Assembly: GCA_964368815.1 (NCBI GenBank)
Contig: CAYJDA010000006.1
Location: forward strand, 37,209-101,208
Reading direction: 5' to 3'
Length of the DNA: 64,000 nt
Source: CAYJBH01 sp964368815
Lineage (GTDB): Bacteria > Bacillota > Clostridia > Oscillospirales > Ruminococcaceae
The notes beneath the pieces were generated by a model. That model saw nothing but the letters and a program-made list of their open reading frames with translations. It was not told the DNA's origin and ran no database searches. Position 1 is the first letter of the stretch; each line of letters starts with the position of its first letter. The translations under genes were made by a program, and so were the position numbers. This document shows, piece after piece, positions 1 through 7,959 of the stretch.

Positions 1-314
1 GATTTTCCCTTAAAGTCAATCTTAGCAATAGCATATGCTGCCATACTGGAAACAAATATGGTTAAAGTTGTAGCAACTACAGCAATTCCAAGACTGTTTA
101 AAAACCAGCGAGGCACACTGCTATAGAATATTACATCGAGATAGTTTCTTATAGTATAAAGAGGTGTAAACCATGCCCATACGGTGTCAATCAGCTTACC
201 TTCTACCTGAAAGGATACAAATAGGGTCCAGATAACCGGCGCTAAGTAGATGATTGCAAGTATCATGGTTATTGCCGTTAGTGCTATAACACTAAAACTT
301 TTTTTCTGTACCAT
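1..314 (-). CDS. Carbohydrate ABC transporter permease, MalG type (partial)
   Basis: This is the first ~105 codons of an inner permease of a sugar importer; the rest lies beyond the left window edge. A hydrophobic first membrane segment follows the short basic N-terminus (MVQKKSF...), then an extracytoplasmic stretch (WAWFTPLYTIRNYLDV) and the start of the second segment ending in AAYAIAKIDFKGK, all typical of MalG-like permeases. The ATG lies one base beyond the stop of the MalF-like gene upstream in transcription, so the two are translationally coupled. It is the last visible gene of the cluster that begins with the lipoprotein at 1269-2675. The imported sugar is unknown. Confidence 0.85.
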   Translation of the reverse strand, partial: MVQKKSFSVIALTAITMILAIIYLAPVIWTLFVSFQVEGKLIDTVWAWFTPLYTIRNYLDVIFYSSVPRWFLNSLGIAVVATTLTIFVSSMAAYAIAKIDFKGK

Positions 315-315
315 A

Positions 316-1200
316 CTACACCCCCTGTTTTTTCTGGATATAAAGCTGTACTAAAGTAAGTACAACAAGAATTGCAAACAACACATAGGACATCGACGCA
401 GCATAACCCATGTTACCGTCCTCAAATCCCTCCTGATAAATATACATAATCAAGGAACGGGTTTGACCGGCAGGACCACCGCCCGTAACGAGATGAATCT
501 GACCGAAAACCTTAAAACTTCCGATTATCTGAAGCAATGCAACAAGATAGGTTGTTGGTTTAAGTAGAGGAAGTGTTATGCTAAAAAGCTGACGTGTTTT
601 GGAGGCACCGTCAACCTCAGCAGCTTCCATCAGCTCGCCCGGTATCTCCTGTAGTGCCGATATAAATACCATCATGCTAAAACCGACGGTCCACCATATC
701 GTAGTTGAAACAACGCTAAACCATGCAAGGTTAATCTCCTGAAGCCATATAAGTTCATCGCCGGACTCTATAACGCCCAAAGACATTAGAACACCGTTGA
801 TTAAACCTGTATGTGCCGAGAACATATACCTTGCAATAAACGATGCAACCGCAACTGAAAGAACGCTCGGTAGATAAAAAGATACTCTAAAAAACTTTTT
901 AAAAATGCTTTTTCTGTTCGCAAGTAGCGCCAGAATCATTGAGATGATAACCATAGCCGGAGCGGTTAGAATAACGAAGGTGAAGGTGTTGCGAAGTGAG
1001 CTCCAAAAATTGTTATCCGAAATAAATTTTGCGTAATTTTCAAGCCCGATAAAACCTTGATTTCCCATCAAGCTCCATTTATGCAGACTTACATACATAC
1101 CCTGCAATACCGGCCAGATTACGAACATTGAGTAAAGTATTCCAAACGGAAGAATAAAAACTGCCGCATAAAATGCAGCTTGTTTTTTCGCTTTTTGCAT
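316..1200 (-). CDS. Carbohydrate ABC transporter permease, MalF/UgpA type
   Basis: A 294-residue integral membrane subunit of a carbohydrate importer with about six predicted membrane segments. The cytoplasmic EAA loop that docks onto the ATPase is clear (EAAEVDGASKTRQLF, followed by ITLPLLKPT). Full length for the family. It lies between the lipoprotein gene, with a GC-rich hairpin in the gap, and the MalG-type permease, whose start is one base past its stop. No ATPase gene is present in the window, so a shared MsmX-like ATPase elsewhere is inferred. The neighbouring GH2 enzyme suggests import of a beta-linked oligosaccharide. Confidence 0.9.
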   Translation of the reverse strand: MQKAKKQAAFYAAVFILPFGILYSMFVIWPVLQGMYVSLHKWSLMGNQGFIGLENYAKFISDNNFWSSLRNTFTFVILTAPAMVIISMILALLANRKSIFKKFFRVSFYLPSVLSVAVASFIARYMFSAHTGLINGVLMSLGVIESGDELIWLQEINLAWFSVVSTTIWWTVGFSMMVFISALQEIPGELMEAAEVDGASKTRQLFSITLPLLKPTTYLVALLQIIGSFKVFGQIHLVTGGGPAGQTRSLIMYIYQEGFEDGNMGYAASMSYVLFAILVVLTLVQLYIQKKQGV

Positions 1201-1223
1201 AACTTATATCCTCCAACTAAAAA

Positions 1224-1252
1224 GGCGGGGCATGTTTTTTACAAGCCCCGCC
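1224..1252 (-). terminator. Intercistronic GC-rich hairpin after the binding-protein gene
   Basis: Perfect 8-bp arms GGCGGGGC/GCCCCGCC sit between the binding-protein stop and the permease start. No U-tract follows on the minus strand, so it probably acts as a partial terminator or mRNA stabiliser that raises binding protein over permease. The second ABC operon has the same arrangement at 13277-13306. Confidence 0.7.
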
Positions 1253-1268
1253 GATTGATACGTCCTTT

Positions 1269-2675
1269 TTATGAAAGGTTGGACTCTACAGCATTAACTA
1301 GATTGTCCACTGTTGTTGTAATATCGGCTGCATCTATCCAGTAAGAGTTTAGAGCCTCGATAAGGTCTGATTTCATACCGCTAAATCCGGTAAGCTTACT
1401 TGGTAGAACTGCAGTATCAAGTATAGAGGTGTAATCACTACGGTAGTCTAAAGCTAAGAATTCTTCGCTCTCGATAACGTTTGTGTTTGAAGGTACCTGG
1501 CCTGATTTAGCCCAGATTGCTCCGCCTGCATCGCCGGAAGCTGCTAACATAAATTCTACAGCTGCTTTGCTTTCCTCTGCAGTACGTGTACCACTGGTTG
1601 GAAGTGTGAAGGTATGTGCATCTGCCCAGCAGGAAGCGTTATCATATAGCTGTGGGAAGGACATTGCGCCGAAGTTTAAACCTTCTGCAATTTCATACTG
1701 ACCGGTTGCCCATGTTCCGCCAAAGGAGAATGCTGCATCACCTTGCTGGAAGAAGCCCTGGTGATTCTCAATACCCGGGATGATATATCCTTCGGTGTAA
1801 AGAGATTTAACAAACTCGGCTGCTGCCTGAGCAATTGCAGGATCCATTGTGTTCTGTGTGCCATCTTCGCTTACAAGCGGAGTTCCGCCCATCTGGAAGT
1901 AAACAGCCCACCAAATACGGTAAGGATCATCACCCTGATTTGGGAAGGAAAGTACCGAACCACCTTCCGGAATGAAATCCGCAACCTGATCAAACATAGC
2001 TAATAAATCATCAGTACTGCTTATGTCAAGTGTGCCTGCATCGTTAAGTGCTACACCTGCTTCAGCAAGTATGTCGGTGTTGAAATACATGATTTCGCCG
2101 TGTGTGTCAAGTGGGATTGCATAAACCTGTCCATCAAAGGTAACGCTGTCTATAGAACCCTGTGAGAAAGAGTCGGTAAGGTCAACACCAAGCTCTGCAA
2201 GAATGTCGTCCATTGGCTGTAGAACGCCCTGGTCAACTAACTGTGCAAGAGTTGAAGCATGAGAAACGCCAATGTCGGGGCCTTTGTCAGCTGCAACTGC
2301 AGTTTGTAGCTTGGTGTAGTAGTCGCCCCAAACAAGTTGGATAGACTGAACCGGCATGGTTGGAGAGTTGCCATTGTAGAAATCAACGATCTCGGTCATG
2401 TAGATGCCATCACCGCCGCCGAAAAGGTTCCAGTAGGAAAGTGTTCCCTCAGCAACCTCTACAGCTTCAGGGTTGTCGATAGAGCCGTCTTCATTAACGA
2501 TAACGTCATCGCCTGTTGCTTCTTCTGTAGCAGCCTCGTCGCCAGCTTCATCAGCGGTATCGGTTTCGGTTGCAGCTGATTCGGTTGTTGCGGGAGCCGC
2601 ATCACCTACATCAGCACAGCCAACCATACCTACTAGTAGGAAAGCTGTAAGAATGATACTTAGAATTTTCTTCAT
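1269..2675 (-). CDS. Extracellular sugar-binding lipoprotein (ABC solute-binding protein)
   Basis: A 468-residue solute-binding protein of family 1. A signal peptide with a lipobox (LLVGMVGC, Cys about residue 20) is followed by an acidic, Ala/Thr/Glu-rich linker to about residue 65 and then the folded domain, with stretches typical of MalE-like proteins (DIGVSHASTLAQLVDQGVLQPMDD, then PLDTHGEIMYFN and FSFGGTWATGQYE). It is anchored outside the membrane and delivers substrate to the two permeases downstream. It is first in its operon, behind a strong promoter at 2719-2746 and a good ribosome binding site (aaaggagg). Ligand unknown. Confidence 0.93.
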   Translation of the reverse strand: MKKILSIILTAFLLVGMVGCADVGDAAPATTESAATETDTADEAGDEAATEEATGDDVIVNEDGSIDNPEAVEVAEGTLSYWNLFGGGDGIYMTEIVDFYNGNSPTMPVQSIQLVWGDYYTKLQTAVAADKGPDIGVSHASTLAQLVDQGVLQPMDDILAELGVDLTDSFSQGSIDSVTFDGQVYAIPLDTHGEIMYFNTDILAEAGVALNDAGTLDISSTDDLLAMFDQVADFIPEGGSVLSFPNQGDDPYRIWWAVYFQMGGTPLVSEDGTQNTMDPAIAQAAAEFVKSLYTEGYIIPGIENHQGFFQQGDAAFSFGGTWATGQYEIAEGLNFGAMSFPQLYDNASCWADAHTFTLPTSGTRTAEESKAAVEFMLAASGDAGGAIWAKSGQVPSNTNVIESEEFLALDYRSDYTSILDTAVLPSKLTGFSGMKSDLIEALNSYWIDAADITTTVDNLVNAVESNLS

Positions 2676-2718
2676 TAAATCCTCCTTTAAAACAAAAAAT
2701 GTGTTTCTAACATTTTTA

Positions 2719-2746
2719 ATTATACATTTAGCAACAGAAATGTCAA
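2719..2746 (-). promoter_or_regulatory. Sigma-A promoter of the first ABC operon
   Basis: On the minus strand, TTGACA (2741-2746) and TATAAT (2719-2724) are separated by 16 bp, about 45 bp upstream of the binding-protein start. Both hexamers are consensus. Confidence 0.75.
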
Positions 2747-2900
2747 TCAGATTTTAATCATTTTAATAATTTTGTTATTAAATTTGTGAAAATCGACAAA
2801 AAAATCTATCGCATTTGTGACTTATTACCGTGTTAAAACAAATATCTTGTAAAAATCAATCGAGATTGGCAGTTAAAAAGATAATCATTGAATAAATAAG

Positions 2901-2934
2901 GTGGGTCGTTATGTAAAAACAAATAACAACCCAC
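2901..2934 (-). terminator. Probable terminator downstream of the GH2 gene
   Basis: 12-nt arms (GTGGGTcGTTAT and ATAACaACCCAC, one mismatch) follow the GH2 stop by about 80 bases; the minus-strand continuation is cttatttattc. The 2747-3014 gap otherwise holds only the upstream part of the ABC promoter region. Confidence 0.55.
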
Positions 2935-3014
2935 TTTATAAACCTTTAAATCAGCTATGCTTTCCATTTCAAGAAATATTGAGTTTTTGCATGCAAAATA
3001 ACGAACGAAGTAAG

Positions 3015-4787
3015 TTACTCAATACTTTCAAAAGCTCCATCGTAGGTGGAGATGATTTGTTCGTTTATCTCCTTTATTCTCTCACTGGAGACCTTAAAGT
3101 TACGACGGATATCCATCAAGCCGTTTATTTCCTGCTGAACATCGGTAACCTGGGTGTAGCAGAAACCGCAGCAGTAGTCCAGCGCCTTGATTGCATTTGT
3201 TATATCGGCAAATCTTTTTATAAATGCCTCTTCACCTTCAACCTTATCACCGTATCCCCAGCCCTCGTTGCCGTCGCTGAAGGCAATTCCGCCGTATTCG
3301 CTGATAATAATTGGTTGACCTTTATAGCCATAACCCTCTGCAAAGGCAGATTTACCATAGTTAAAGTAATCTTCGTTGGAGAGAATTTTTTCCGGATTTT
3401 TAAACTTTTCGAAAAATACGCTGCCGGAAGCTTCGTAGTCATGTATTGTTATAATATCCGAAACGGTATGCTCCCAACCATCGTTAACAATTACCGGTCG
3501 CATAGCATCTATCGACTTTGTTATGTTATAAATTGCCTCGGTAAACTTTTGTTGTTGGTAGTCATTCTCAATCGCCGTTACGCCCCAACTCTCGTTAACG
3601 GGAGTCCAGGTGATAATGCTGGGGTGGTTATAGTTTTGCAAAACAATATCCATCCACTCGGTTGTAACCGCTTCTACCGATACGTCGGAGAAGCTGTAGT
3701 TAGAGGGCATTTCGCACCATACCAACATTCCTTTCACATCGCACCAGTATAAAAATCTTTCATCCTCTACCTTTTGATGCTTGCGAAGTCCGTTATAGCC
3801 GAGTGCCATAATTTTGTCGATATCCTCTACCAGAGCATCTTCGCTGGGCGGGGTTAGGTGGCTTTCCTCCCAGTATCCCTGATCCAGAATTAGTCGCTGA
3901 TATATGGGTCTTCCATTTAATAGTATGTTGTTTCCTCTTATTCGTATCTCTCTCATACCGAAGTATGAAACAACACTGTCGCCTCCGGAAAGCTCAACCG
4001 AAAGGTCATACAAATTAGGTGATTCGGTATTCCAGGTTAGAATACGGGTGGGGAACAAGGAGCATTTAACATCCATCTTCGCGTAAAAATTGCGTCCTTT
4101 AAGCTGAACCACCATCTTGTTAATTTCCAGCTCGTTAAAGCTAACGGTTAGGGTAGCTGTTTCGTTATCGGCTTTTTTATTCGTTCTTCCTTCAATAATA
4201 ACGGTGCCGTCGGTTATTGAGGGAGTTATTTTTAGATTTTCGATATATAGATTTTCAACATATTCCAACCAAACAGTTTTCCAGATACCGGTTGTTTGAA
4301 CATACCAGCAGGCAAAGTTCTCGCCAACCCAGCGCTGTTTTCCACGGGGAATAAAGGTGCTGTAATCGTCCTCAACCTTAACGGTTATAACGTTTTCACC
4401 TTCCTTTGCGCAGCCGGTTATATCAAAGGAAAAACGGCTGTAGCCGCCAATATGTTCGCCCACATACTGCGAGTTTACCCACACCTTGGTATGGTAATCA
4501 CTGCCCTCGAAATGCAATAATATCTTTTGATCTAAACGAGCCTTGTCGATGGTTAGCGTCCTGCTATACCAAACGTTTTCGCAGGCAGTTTCTTCACCTA
4601 TGCCACTTTTGGTTGTTTCATAGGTAAAGGGAACAAGAATATCCCTGTCCTTTTTAAGGTCGTTATACCAACCCTGCGACTCGCCAAGGTTCTCCCTATC
4701 AAAGCTGAAATTCCAAATTCCATCGAGTAGTTGATAGTTCTCTCGACGAAGTTGCGGCCTTGGATAATCTTTTACATGTTTTGGCAT
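3015..4787 (-). CDS. Glycoside hydrolase family 2 (beta-galactosidase / beta-glucuronidase type)
   Basis: A 590-residue GH2 enzyme with no signal peptide, so probably cytoplasmic. Order: N-terminal sugar-binding jelly-roll (about 1-180, beginning PRPQLRRENYQLLDGIWNF), immunoglobulin-like domain (about 180-280), then the TIM barrel. The barrel shows the acid/base Glu in TPVNESWG and the nucleophile Glu in IISEYGG. Size and layout match short GH2 enzymes hydrolysing beta-galactosides, glucuronides or mannosides; the specificity cannot be read from sequence alone. It lies between the ABC importer and an ArsR-type regulator and has its own promoter. It likely hydrolyses the sugar that the importer brings in. 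Confidence 0.9.
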   Translation of the reverse strand: MPKHVKDYPRPQLRRENYQLLDGIWNFSFDRENLGESQGWYNDLKKDRDILVPFTYETTKSGIGEETACENVWYSRTLTIDKARLDQKILLHFEGSDYHTKVWVNSQYVGEHIGGYSRFSFDITGCAKEGENVITVKVEDDYSTFIPRGKQRWVGENFACWYVQTTGIWKTVWLEYVENLYIENLKITPSITDGTVIIEGRTNKKADNETATLTVSFNELEINKMVVQLKGRNFYAKMDVKCSLFPTRILTWNTESPNLYDLSVELSGGDSVVSYFGMREIRIRGNNILLNGRPIYQRLILDQGYWEESHLTPPSEDALVEDIDKIMALGYNGLRKHQKVEDERFLYWCDVKGMLVWCEMPSNYSFSDVSVEAVTTEWMDIVLQNYNHPSIITWTPVNESWGVTAIENDYQQQKFTEAIYNITKSIDAMRPVIVNDGWEHTVSDIITIHDYEASGSVFFEKFKNPEKILSNEDYFNYGKSAFAEGYGYKGQPIIISEYGGIAFSDGNEGWGYGDKVEGEEAFIKRFADITNAIKALDYCCGFCYTQVTDVQQEINGLMDIRRNFKVSSERIKEINEQIISTYDGAFESIE

Positions 4788-4825
4788 TGCAATATCCCCC
4801 TGTACTGAATGTTCGTACTAACTAT

Positions 4826-4846
4826 TTAAACAAAAATATTGTTTAA
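4826..4846 (-). promoter_or_regulatory. Palindromic operator candidate at the GH2 start of transcription
   Basis: Perfect 8-bp arms TTAAACAA/TTGTTTAA with a 5-bp A/T spacer, placed just downstream of the -10 box of the GH2 promoter. The adjacent ArsR-type protein is the obvious candidate to bind it; this is inference. Confidence 0.45.
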
Positions 4847-4854
4847 TTGCTAAT

Positions 4855-4883
4855 AGAATATCACCGTTACAAGGGAATGTCAA
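4855..4883 (-). promoter_or_regulatory. Sigma-A promoter of the GH2 gene
   Basis: Minus-strand TTGACA (4878-4883), 17-bp spacer, TATTCT (4855-4860), about 70 bp upstream of the GH2 start. Confidence 0.7.
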
Positions 4884-4969
4884 TATAAAAACGATATATT
4901 TATAGTGAAAAAGGATGTTTTTATCATCTTTACCAAATCTAGTCGGTATATTTGTACAAAAATACCGTA

Positions 4970-5920
4970 CTAATAGTTGATTGTCATGATAATGTCCTGG
5001 TTGTAGTCGCCGGCATTTTTGCCAAAGATGTTAACTCCGCCGATATATTTCGAATCCGGCTTGTTGCCAATTCTAAACCTTACAAAAGGCGACGACATAA
5101 TATCAAGATCTGAAATGGTGTAGTCGGAGTATTTAGTATTATTTATAAAGCAACCCTTGTTGTTAACCTCCAGCATTATCATAAAGCCATATTGAGTGCT
5201 TCCCGTAGGCCAGAGGCTGTCGCTCGGAAAGGCAATTCCACGGCGTTCACCCATATCGCCGGGCGAGCGCCAGGTAGCGCATTCCTTTTTATTTATCCAA
5301 AATGTTATATCAGATTTCCAATCTCGATTGTAGCCGCATGTTTCGGAACAAATTTCAAGTGTGAAGGAAATAGAGGTTGGTTTCTCACCCGGAACAACTG
5401 TGTTAGCAATTTTATACTCAACGTATCCTGCTGCAAACCAAACAATGCTGGCAGTATTCCGGTCGCTGGTGTAAAACATATGGACAACGTCTTCCTGACC
5501 CAATATGCCATGTCCATTACCAAGGCCGCAGGGCTCTTTGATATCACATGATGAAAAGCCGCCAACGTTCATTGCAACCTTGGTTTGGGTAGGACCCTGA
5601 TTAAAAGATGAATTTAGATTGTTTAGGTAGAAGTGAAGTGTTGTAATTCTGATAGAGCAAATCTTCGCGCCGCCTCTGGAACCAGGCTGTTCTTCAACTA
5701 AAATCAGTCCGGCTTCACACAGAACATTAACATGAAGCGCAGCCGTAGACACCGGTATTTTAAGTTCCTTTGCTATCTGCTTAATAATAAGGTGTGGTCG
5801 GTCTATTAAAAGATTGATAATCGCCAATCTTTCGGGCGAGGACAACGCTTTAGCAATAAGATTAATGTAATCGGAATTATGGGCGTATAAAGATAACACC
5901 TTTGTTGTATCGTCTATCAT
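4970..5920 (-). CDS. ArsR-type winged-helix regulator with a large C-terminal domain
   Basis: About 316 residues. The N-terminal ~90 form an ArsR-like winged helix (LSSPERLAIINLLIDRPHLI, then IKQIAKELKIPVSTAALHVNVLCEAGLI), followed by ~220 residues that resemble no family I can name and are rich in Trp, Tyr, Gly and Cys. Classical ArsR proteins are about 100 residues, so the C-terminal part is probably a ligand-sensing domain. The ATG at 5920 is preferred over an upstream in-frame ATG at 5953 because a GGAG box lies 5 bases before it. The gene precedes the GH2 gene on the same strand and probably regulates it. Confidence 0.75.
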   Translation of the reverse strand: MIDDTTKVLSLYAHNSDYINLIAKALSSPERLAIINLLIDRPHLIIKQIAKELKIPVSTAALHVNVLCEAGLILVEEQPGSRGGAKICSIRITTLHFYLNNLNSSFNQGPTQTKVAMNVGGFSSCDIKEPCGLGNGHGILGQEDVVHMFYTSDRNTASIVWFAAGYVEYKIANTVVPGEKPTSISFTLEICSETCGYNRDWKSDITFWINKKECATWRSPGDMGERRGIAFPSDSLWPTGSTQYGFMIMLEVNNKGCFINNTKYSDYTISDLDIMSSPFVRFRIGNKPDSKYIGGVNIFGKNAGDYNQDIIMTINY

Positions 5921-6087
5921 AACTACTCCATTTAAATTATGTAATATATTCATAATGTTTGCAAACCGGAACAGCAGTTATATTCGGGTTTAGCAAACAT
6001 TAAGGGCGGTGTTGTGAATAGTGCTATCCTAAAAATGTCCTTTTAAATATAATTTTCTAGGTTGAAATCATTTTAAATTGCTATATA

Positions 6088-6393
6088 TTAAAGTCCCATA
6101 ATAACATCGGGTGGCAACGTTAAAAAAATTGCAAATAACAGCAACAATATTTGCACGGTCAATATTACCGGCACCAATACCTTAAATGCCAAAACCTTTG
6201 TTTTATGCCTAAAGTATCTCATACCAATAAGTGCGCCGAGGCCCGCTCCTAGCGCTGCGCATAAAAGCAGTGTTTTCTCCGGTATGCGCCACATTTTATG
6301 CTTTGCTTTGTATTTATCGATTCCAAACAGTGCAAAGCTTAAAACATTCATACCTATTAATAATAAAATCGCGCCTTGCCATGTAATTGTCAT
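6088..6393 (-). CDS. DUF1294 small membrane protein
   Basis: About 101 residues with three or four hydrophobic segments and the DUF1294 signature region (FGIDKYKAKHKMWRIPEKTL, then LGAGLGALIGMRYFRHKT). Its function is not established; related domains occur fused to cold-shock domains. The ATG at 6393 is preferred over an in-frame TTG at 6411, with gagaa just upstream. It follows the MATE gene on the same strand after about 33 bases and is probably co-transcribed with it. Confidence 0.8.
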   Translation of the reverse strand: MTITWQGAILLLIGMNVLSFALFGIDKYKAKHKMWRIPEKTLLLCAALGAGLGALIGMRYFRHKTKVLAFKVLVPVILTVQILLLLFAIFLTLPPDVIMGL

Positions 6394-6426
6394 TTTATTT
6401 CTCGCAATCAAATTTAATATATCTGA

Positions 6427-7797
6427 TTAATTAATCGCCTTGCTTTTCCAATTTCCTACTTTATAACATATAAATGTTATTACCGCACCGAGTACCCAGC
6501 TGGTTACCAATGATACAAAAAGACTCTCGCTCATTCCTTTAGGATACTGTTCGCTTTTACTTAGATGCACGAACAGGTAGGCTAATGGAACACGAACCGC
6601 AACCGAGGTGGATAATGTTATCCACATGGGTGTAAGGGTGTCGCCTGCTCCTCTTATTATTCCTGCAAGACATTGGGAGACGGCAACTGCAATATATCCC
6701 GGCGCTAAAATTGTCATCATTCGCATGCTTAGGTCAACAAGTTCGGTGGTGGTTGTGAAAATACCCATTATGTACCGCCCGAACAAAAGCAGTAGAGCGG
6801 TAATTACAATTGAAACACCAACAGCAAATAAGGTTCCGCTTTTTGCTCCTTTTAAAACCCTGTCCATTCTGTTTGCGCCGATATTTTGCGCCGAATAGGT
6901 GCTCATTGCGTTTCCGAACGACATGTTGGGCATCATTGCAAAGCTATCGATACGCATAACAATAATGTTTGCGGCAATAAACATTTCGCCAAAGCTGTTT
7001 GTTAACGACTGAACTACTATCATGGAAAGTGATATAAGTACCTGCGTCATTCCGGCAGGAAGGCCCAGCCTGAAAACTGTTATAAAATGAAATTTTTCCA
7101 TCTTTGGATGCTTAAAATTAATGGAGAACAAATCCTTCATTTTAAACAGCTTAATAAGACATAGCGTTCCGGACACAAACTGCGCTATAACCGTTGCTAT
7201 GGCAACGCCTGCCGCCGCCATGTCGAGATAGGCAACAAAAAACAGATCAAGAACTATGTTAATAACCGTTGCCACTAAAAGGTATTTAAGGGGGGATGCC
7301 GAGTCACCCAGTCCTCTAATTATTCCGGAAAGAATGTTAAAGGCAACCATTCCCGCATTGCCAACCATTAATATAACCAGATAGTAATAACTCTGGGTAA
7401 TGATGGTTTCAGGTGTTCCTAACAGCTCTAAAAGAGGCATGGCAATAAAAGGGGTTACTACCGATAAAATAAGCGAGGATATTGCGGTTAGCACGAGACA
7501 GCATTCTATGCTTGCGGTTAGATTATCCCTGTCTTTAGCGCCAAAAAACTGCGAAACCATTATTCCGGAGCCGATTGAAATGCCAATAAAAAACACGATA
7601 AATAAAAACACCAAAGGGCTGGCACTACCTACAGCCGCTAAAGCGTTATCTCCGCTAAATCTTCCAACGATAACACTGTCTACCGTAGTATACAGCTGCT
7701 GAGCAATGTTGCCGATAAGCATGGGAATCATAAATAATATTATTTTTTTAAGTGGATTCCCCTCGGTTAAATCCACCGGCTTAAATATAGATTTCAA
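6427..7797 (-). CDS. MATE family cation-coupled efflux transporter
   Basis: A 456-residue, twelve-segment membrane protein with the two six-helix MatE halves. Family stretches are clear (LIGNIAQQLYTTVDSVIVGRF near the N-terminus and QNIGANRMDRVLKGA in the second half). It should export drugs or metabolites using a sodium or proton gradient. The start is TTG, with an aagga box 8-9 bases upstream. It has its own promoter (7848-7876) and is followed by the DUF1294 gene. Substrate unknown. Confidence 0.9.
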   Translation of the reverse strand: MKSIFKPVDLTEGNPLKKIILFMIPMLIGNIAQQLYTTVDSVIVGRFSGDNALAAVGSASPLVFLFIVFFIGISIGSGIMVSQFFGAKDRDNLTASIECCLVLTAISSLILSVVTPFIAMPLLELLGTPETIITQSYYYLVILMVGNAGMVAFNILSGIIRGLGDSASPLKYLLVATVINIVLDLFFVAYLDMAAAGVAIATVIAQFVSGTLCLIKLFKMKDLFSINFKHPKMEKFHFITVFRLGLPAGMTQVLISLSMIVVQSLTNSFGEMFIAANIIVMRIDSFAMMPNMSFGNAMSTYSAQNIGANRMDRVLKGAKSGTLFAVGVSIVITALLLLFGRYIMGIFTTTTELVDLSMRMMTILAPGYIAVAVSQCLAGIIRGAGDTLTPMWITLSTSVAVRVPLAYLFVHLSKSEQYPKGMSESLFVSLVTSWVLGAVITFICYKVGNWKSKAIN

Positions 7798-7847
7798 TGT
7801 GAATTATTTCCTTGCTGATAAAATAAATAAAAATAGATATATACATA

Positions 7848-7876
7848 ATTATAACATAAAACAACAACATAAGCAA
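7848..7876 (-). promoter_or_regulatory. Promoter of the MATE gene
   Basis: Minus-strand TTGCTT (7871-7876), 17-bp spacer and TATAAT (7848-7853) with an extended TGT before the -10 box. Confidence 0.6.
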
Positions 7877-7894
7877 GGTTTTGGATAGCATAAG

Positions 7895-7933
7895 AAACGA
7901 GGAAGCCGGAACAACTTTCCGAATTCCTCGTTT
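7895..7933 (-). terminator. Terminator of the ribokinase-ABC-ADPRG operon
   Basis: A long hairpin with outer arms AAACGAGGAA/TTCCTCGTTT and an inner CGGAA/TTCCG stem lies just after the last ADP-ribosylglycohydrolase gene. The tail is U-rich in either direction, so it may work both ways. Confidence 0.8.
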
Positions 7934-7959
7934 ATATATTTAGTAACTAATCGACGTGT

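Noticed and set aside
3033..3053. A fourth ATCTCC-type 9-3-9 hairpin
   Set aside because: It lies inside the 3' end of the GH2 coding region and has two mismatches, so chance is likely; kept out of the repeat family.
2901..3752. Long plus-strand open frame antisense to the GH2 gene
   Set aside because: Shadow of a real GH2 gene with catalytic motifs; no ribosome binding site or family match, and it starts inside a terminator hairpin.
4945..4969. CGGTATTTTTG/CAAATATACCG hairpin after the ArsR-type gene
   Set aside because: Weak A/T stem overlapping the stop region; could be operator, terminator or chance, so it is not listed.
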